Of a stretch of DNA of 64,000 bases, positions 62,596 through 64,000 are shown in pieces (within the stretch, counting starts at the first letter, position 1; each line of letters opens with the position of its first letter). The DNA is from Sporosarcina sp. NCCP-2716 (GTDB lineage: Bacteria; Bacillota; Bacilli; Bacillales_A; Planococcaceae). Under the pieces are notes generated by a model, which did not search any database, was not told the DNA's origin, and was given only the letters and a program-made list of their open reading frames with translations. The translations under genes and the position numbers were made by a program. The stretch covers positions 555,967 through 619,966 of the forward strand of contig NZ_BRCF01000001.1 of NCBI RefSeq assembly GCF_023707985.1, written 5' to 3'.

Positions 62596-63441
62596 TTGAA
62601 TGCAAAAAAAGAACTGATCATCAAGAATGCTGCTGAACTATTTGCGGTGAATGGATATGATGCAACGTCGATCCAGCAGATCACGGACTCCTGCGGGATC
62701 TCGAAAGGATCTTTCTATCTTTCCTTCAAATCGAAGGAAAGCCTGCTGGGCGGGATCATCTCGTATTTCAGCGAGAGGATCGTCGAGCGGGCGGAAGGGA
62801 TGTTCGCAAAGGACCTGACGAGTGGTGAACGTTTCGAGCAATCGCTGTCCGTCTACTTCGAAGAGCTGGAACACTATTCACCATTCATCCTGACATTGAT
62901 CCGGGAACAGGCCAACCCGATGAGCGACTCGCTGCGTGTAATGCTTGAGAATCTCAGGAGGAAGATGTACCGGATGCAGGAACGCCTGCTCATCGATCTG
63001 TACGGAGAAGGATACAGGGACCGCATGCCGGACCTCATCACGATGCTGAACGGCATTCTGAAAGGCTATATCGAACTTATCGTGTTCAACAAAGGGGAGC
63101 TGGATCATACGAGGCTGCCGGCGTTCATCCGCCAGGCGATGGATGCGCTCACTGCAGCTGTCGGCACGCCATTCCTGTCGACACGGGAGCTAATTGAATT
63201 CCATTGCGTCCCGGACGGGGACAGTCTGCCGTCCGAAACCCTGATCGGACTTCTCGATGAGGTGCAGGAGGACACCGGTTCGACCGAGGAGGAGCGGGTC
63301 AGCGCAGAGATGATCAAAACCGAACTGCTCTCGGGAACGCCGCGGCGCGCGGTGGTCTCCGGCATGTCGACGAATCTATTGCACAGTGAGAAGGGCAGGG
63401 AAGCGGAAGCCGCCGTATCGGAGTGGCTCGCTGCCGACTGA
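62596..63441 (+). CDS. TetR-family regulator, YerO-like
   Basis: 281 residues. N-terminal TetR helix-turn-helix (residues 1-50): AAELFAVNGYDATSIQQI and CGISKGSFYLSFKSKESL. The ligand domain extends well beyond the usual ~200 residues, as in YerO, the repressor of yerP/swrC in B. subtilis. The TTG at 62596 has GGAGAG 9 nt upstream. Divergent from swrC with a palindromic operator between them, so it is very probably the local repressor of the exporter and of itself. The inducer is unknown. Confidence 0.88.
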   Translation: MNAKKELIIKNAAELFAVNGYDATSIQQITDSCGISKGSFYLSFKSKESLLGGIISYFSERIVERAEGMFAKDLTSGERFEQSLSVYFEELEHYSPFILTLIREQANPMSDSLRVMLENLRRKMYRMQERLLIDLYGEGYRDRMPDLITMLNGILKGYIELIVFNKGELDHTRLPAFIRQAMDALTAAVGTPFLSTRELIEFHCVPDGDSLPSETLIGLLDEVQEDTGSTEEERVSAEMIKTELLSGTPRRAVVSGMSTNLLHSEKGREAEAAVSEWLAAD

Positions 63442-63513
63442 TGCGCGCGCTGCCTGCCGTCGTTTCGGGGCGGCTTCGTATTGAAGAAGACGACTGCATG
63501 GCGGCTGCATCTG

Positions 63514-63522
63514 TGCTACACT
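63514..63522 (+). promoter_or_regulatory. possible extended -10 promoter of hprK
   Basis: TGC-TACACT lies 34 bases before hprK. The -35 region is not clear. Confidence 0.35.
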
Positions 63523-63556
63523 GTAGTCAGCAAATGCACGAAGAAAGGTGTTCTTC

Positions 63557-64000
63557 ATGAAACAATTAACAGTGCAGGATATCGTACAGGCCTTTTCCTT
63601 CGAAGTGCTGTCGGGTGCAGATCAGCTAATGCGTCCGCTGACCAAGACGAAAGTCCGCCGGCCGGGCCTTGAATTCATGGACGATTTCGAGTTCATCGCA
63701 AGAGGGCATATCCAGATACTCGGTAAGAACGAAGTCAATTACTTGCATACGCTGACGGACGAAGAGTGCAAGCGGCGGATCGCCAATCTGGTGACATACG
63801 ATCCGCCGTGCATCCTGATCACGTCCCAGCAGGATCAGCCGTTCGGCCTGCAGACCTATTGCACGGAAAACCGCATCCCCGTTCTGCGGACCCCCGATTC
63901 CATGAGCGTGGCGAGCGCCAAGCTCGATGCGTACGTCATCAGTTCCATGGCAGAGGAAATCGCGATCCACGGCGTCATCGTCAATGTATCCGGGATCGGG
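63557..64000 (+). CDS. hprK: HPr kinase/phosphorylase, 5' part
   Basis: The window ends inside this gene; 148 of about 310 residues are visible, all in frame. They form the N-terminal HPrK domain: LTVQDIVQAFSFEVLSGAD, the KVRRPGLEFMDDF segment, RGHIQILGKNEVNYL and AIHGVIVNVSGIG, which leads into the P-loop just beyond the window. HprK phosphorylates HPr on Ser46 and controls carbon catabolite repression. GAAAGGTG lies 6 nt before the ATG. The catalytic half cannot be checked here. Confidence 0.88.
   Translation, partial: MKQLTVQDIVQAFSFEVLSGADQLMRPLTKTKVRRPGLEFMDDFEFIARGHIQILGKNEVNYLHTLTDEECKRRIANLVTYDPPCILITSQQDQPFGLQTYCTENRIPVLRTPDSMSVASAKLDAYVISSMAEEIAIHGVIVNVSGIG

Overview
The window is a continuous, gene-dense stretch of chromosome from a Gram-positive bacterium of the order Bacillales. 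Gene order follows the Bacillus subtilis yqg-yqh-yqi-yqj region: comG, gcv, lipM, efp, spoIIIA, accBC, nusB, folD, xse, ispA, dxs, argR, recN, spoIVB, spo0A, bkd, mce-pccB, polY, rnz, namA and proI. High GC, frequent TTG/GTG starts backed by strong GGAGG-type ribosome binding sites, and the reduced sporulation genes suggest a high-GC member of the Planococcaceae (a Bhargavaea-like organism is one possibility; this is inference). I see no rRNA, tRNA, insertion sequence, prophage or CRISPR array.

Layout. 1-1200: end of yqgX, yqgY, and a non-coding block of about six and a half 52-bp tandem repeats. 1211-5491: comG competence pseudopilus operon plus aroK. 5492-9802: a glycine riboswitch with one clear aptamer, then gcvT-gcvPA-gcvPB. 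9842-14894: yqhL, lipM, yqhQ, yqhR, aroQ, a Xaa-Pro peptidase and efp. 14958-17706: a cut-down spoIIIA operon that lacks spoIIIAA and spoIIIAB and has short spoIIIAE, AF and AG, with a sigma-E-like promoter directly before spoIIIAC. 17857-31272: accB, accC, yqhY, nusB, folD, xseAB, ispA, dxs, tlyA, argR, recN, spoIVB and spo0A. 31481-34088: a FapA-domain protein, a glycerophosphodiesterase and yqzF.

34207-52778 is the metabolic core. A BkdR-like regulator that has lost the sigma-54 contact loop heads ptb-bcd-buk-lpdV-bkdAA-bkdAB-bkdB, which turn branched-chain amino acids into acyl-CoAs. Next come mutA-mutB-meaB and, after brxB and the tiny prli42, mce-pccB. Together they carry propionyl-CoA from valine and isoleucine through methylmalonyl-CoA to succinyl-CoA. 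52771-59290: an orphan cheW, DNA polymerase IV, rnz, namA, proI, a metallo-beta-lactamase protein and an SDR. 59343-63441: an RND exporter (SwrC type) divergent from a TetR regulator, with a perfect palindrome inside the exporter promoter spacer. The window ends inside hprK.

The most unusual observations are the minimal spoIIIA operon, the BkdR protein without its GAFTGA loop together with apparent sigma-A control of the bkd operon, and the 52-bp tandem repeat array upstream of comG.
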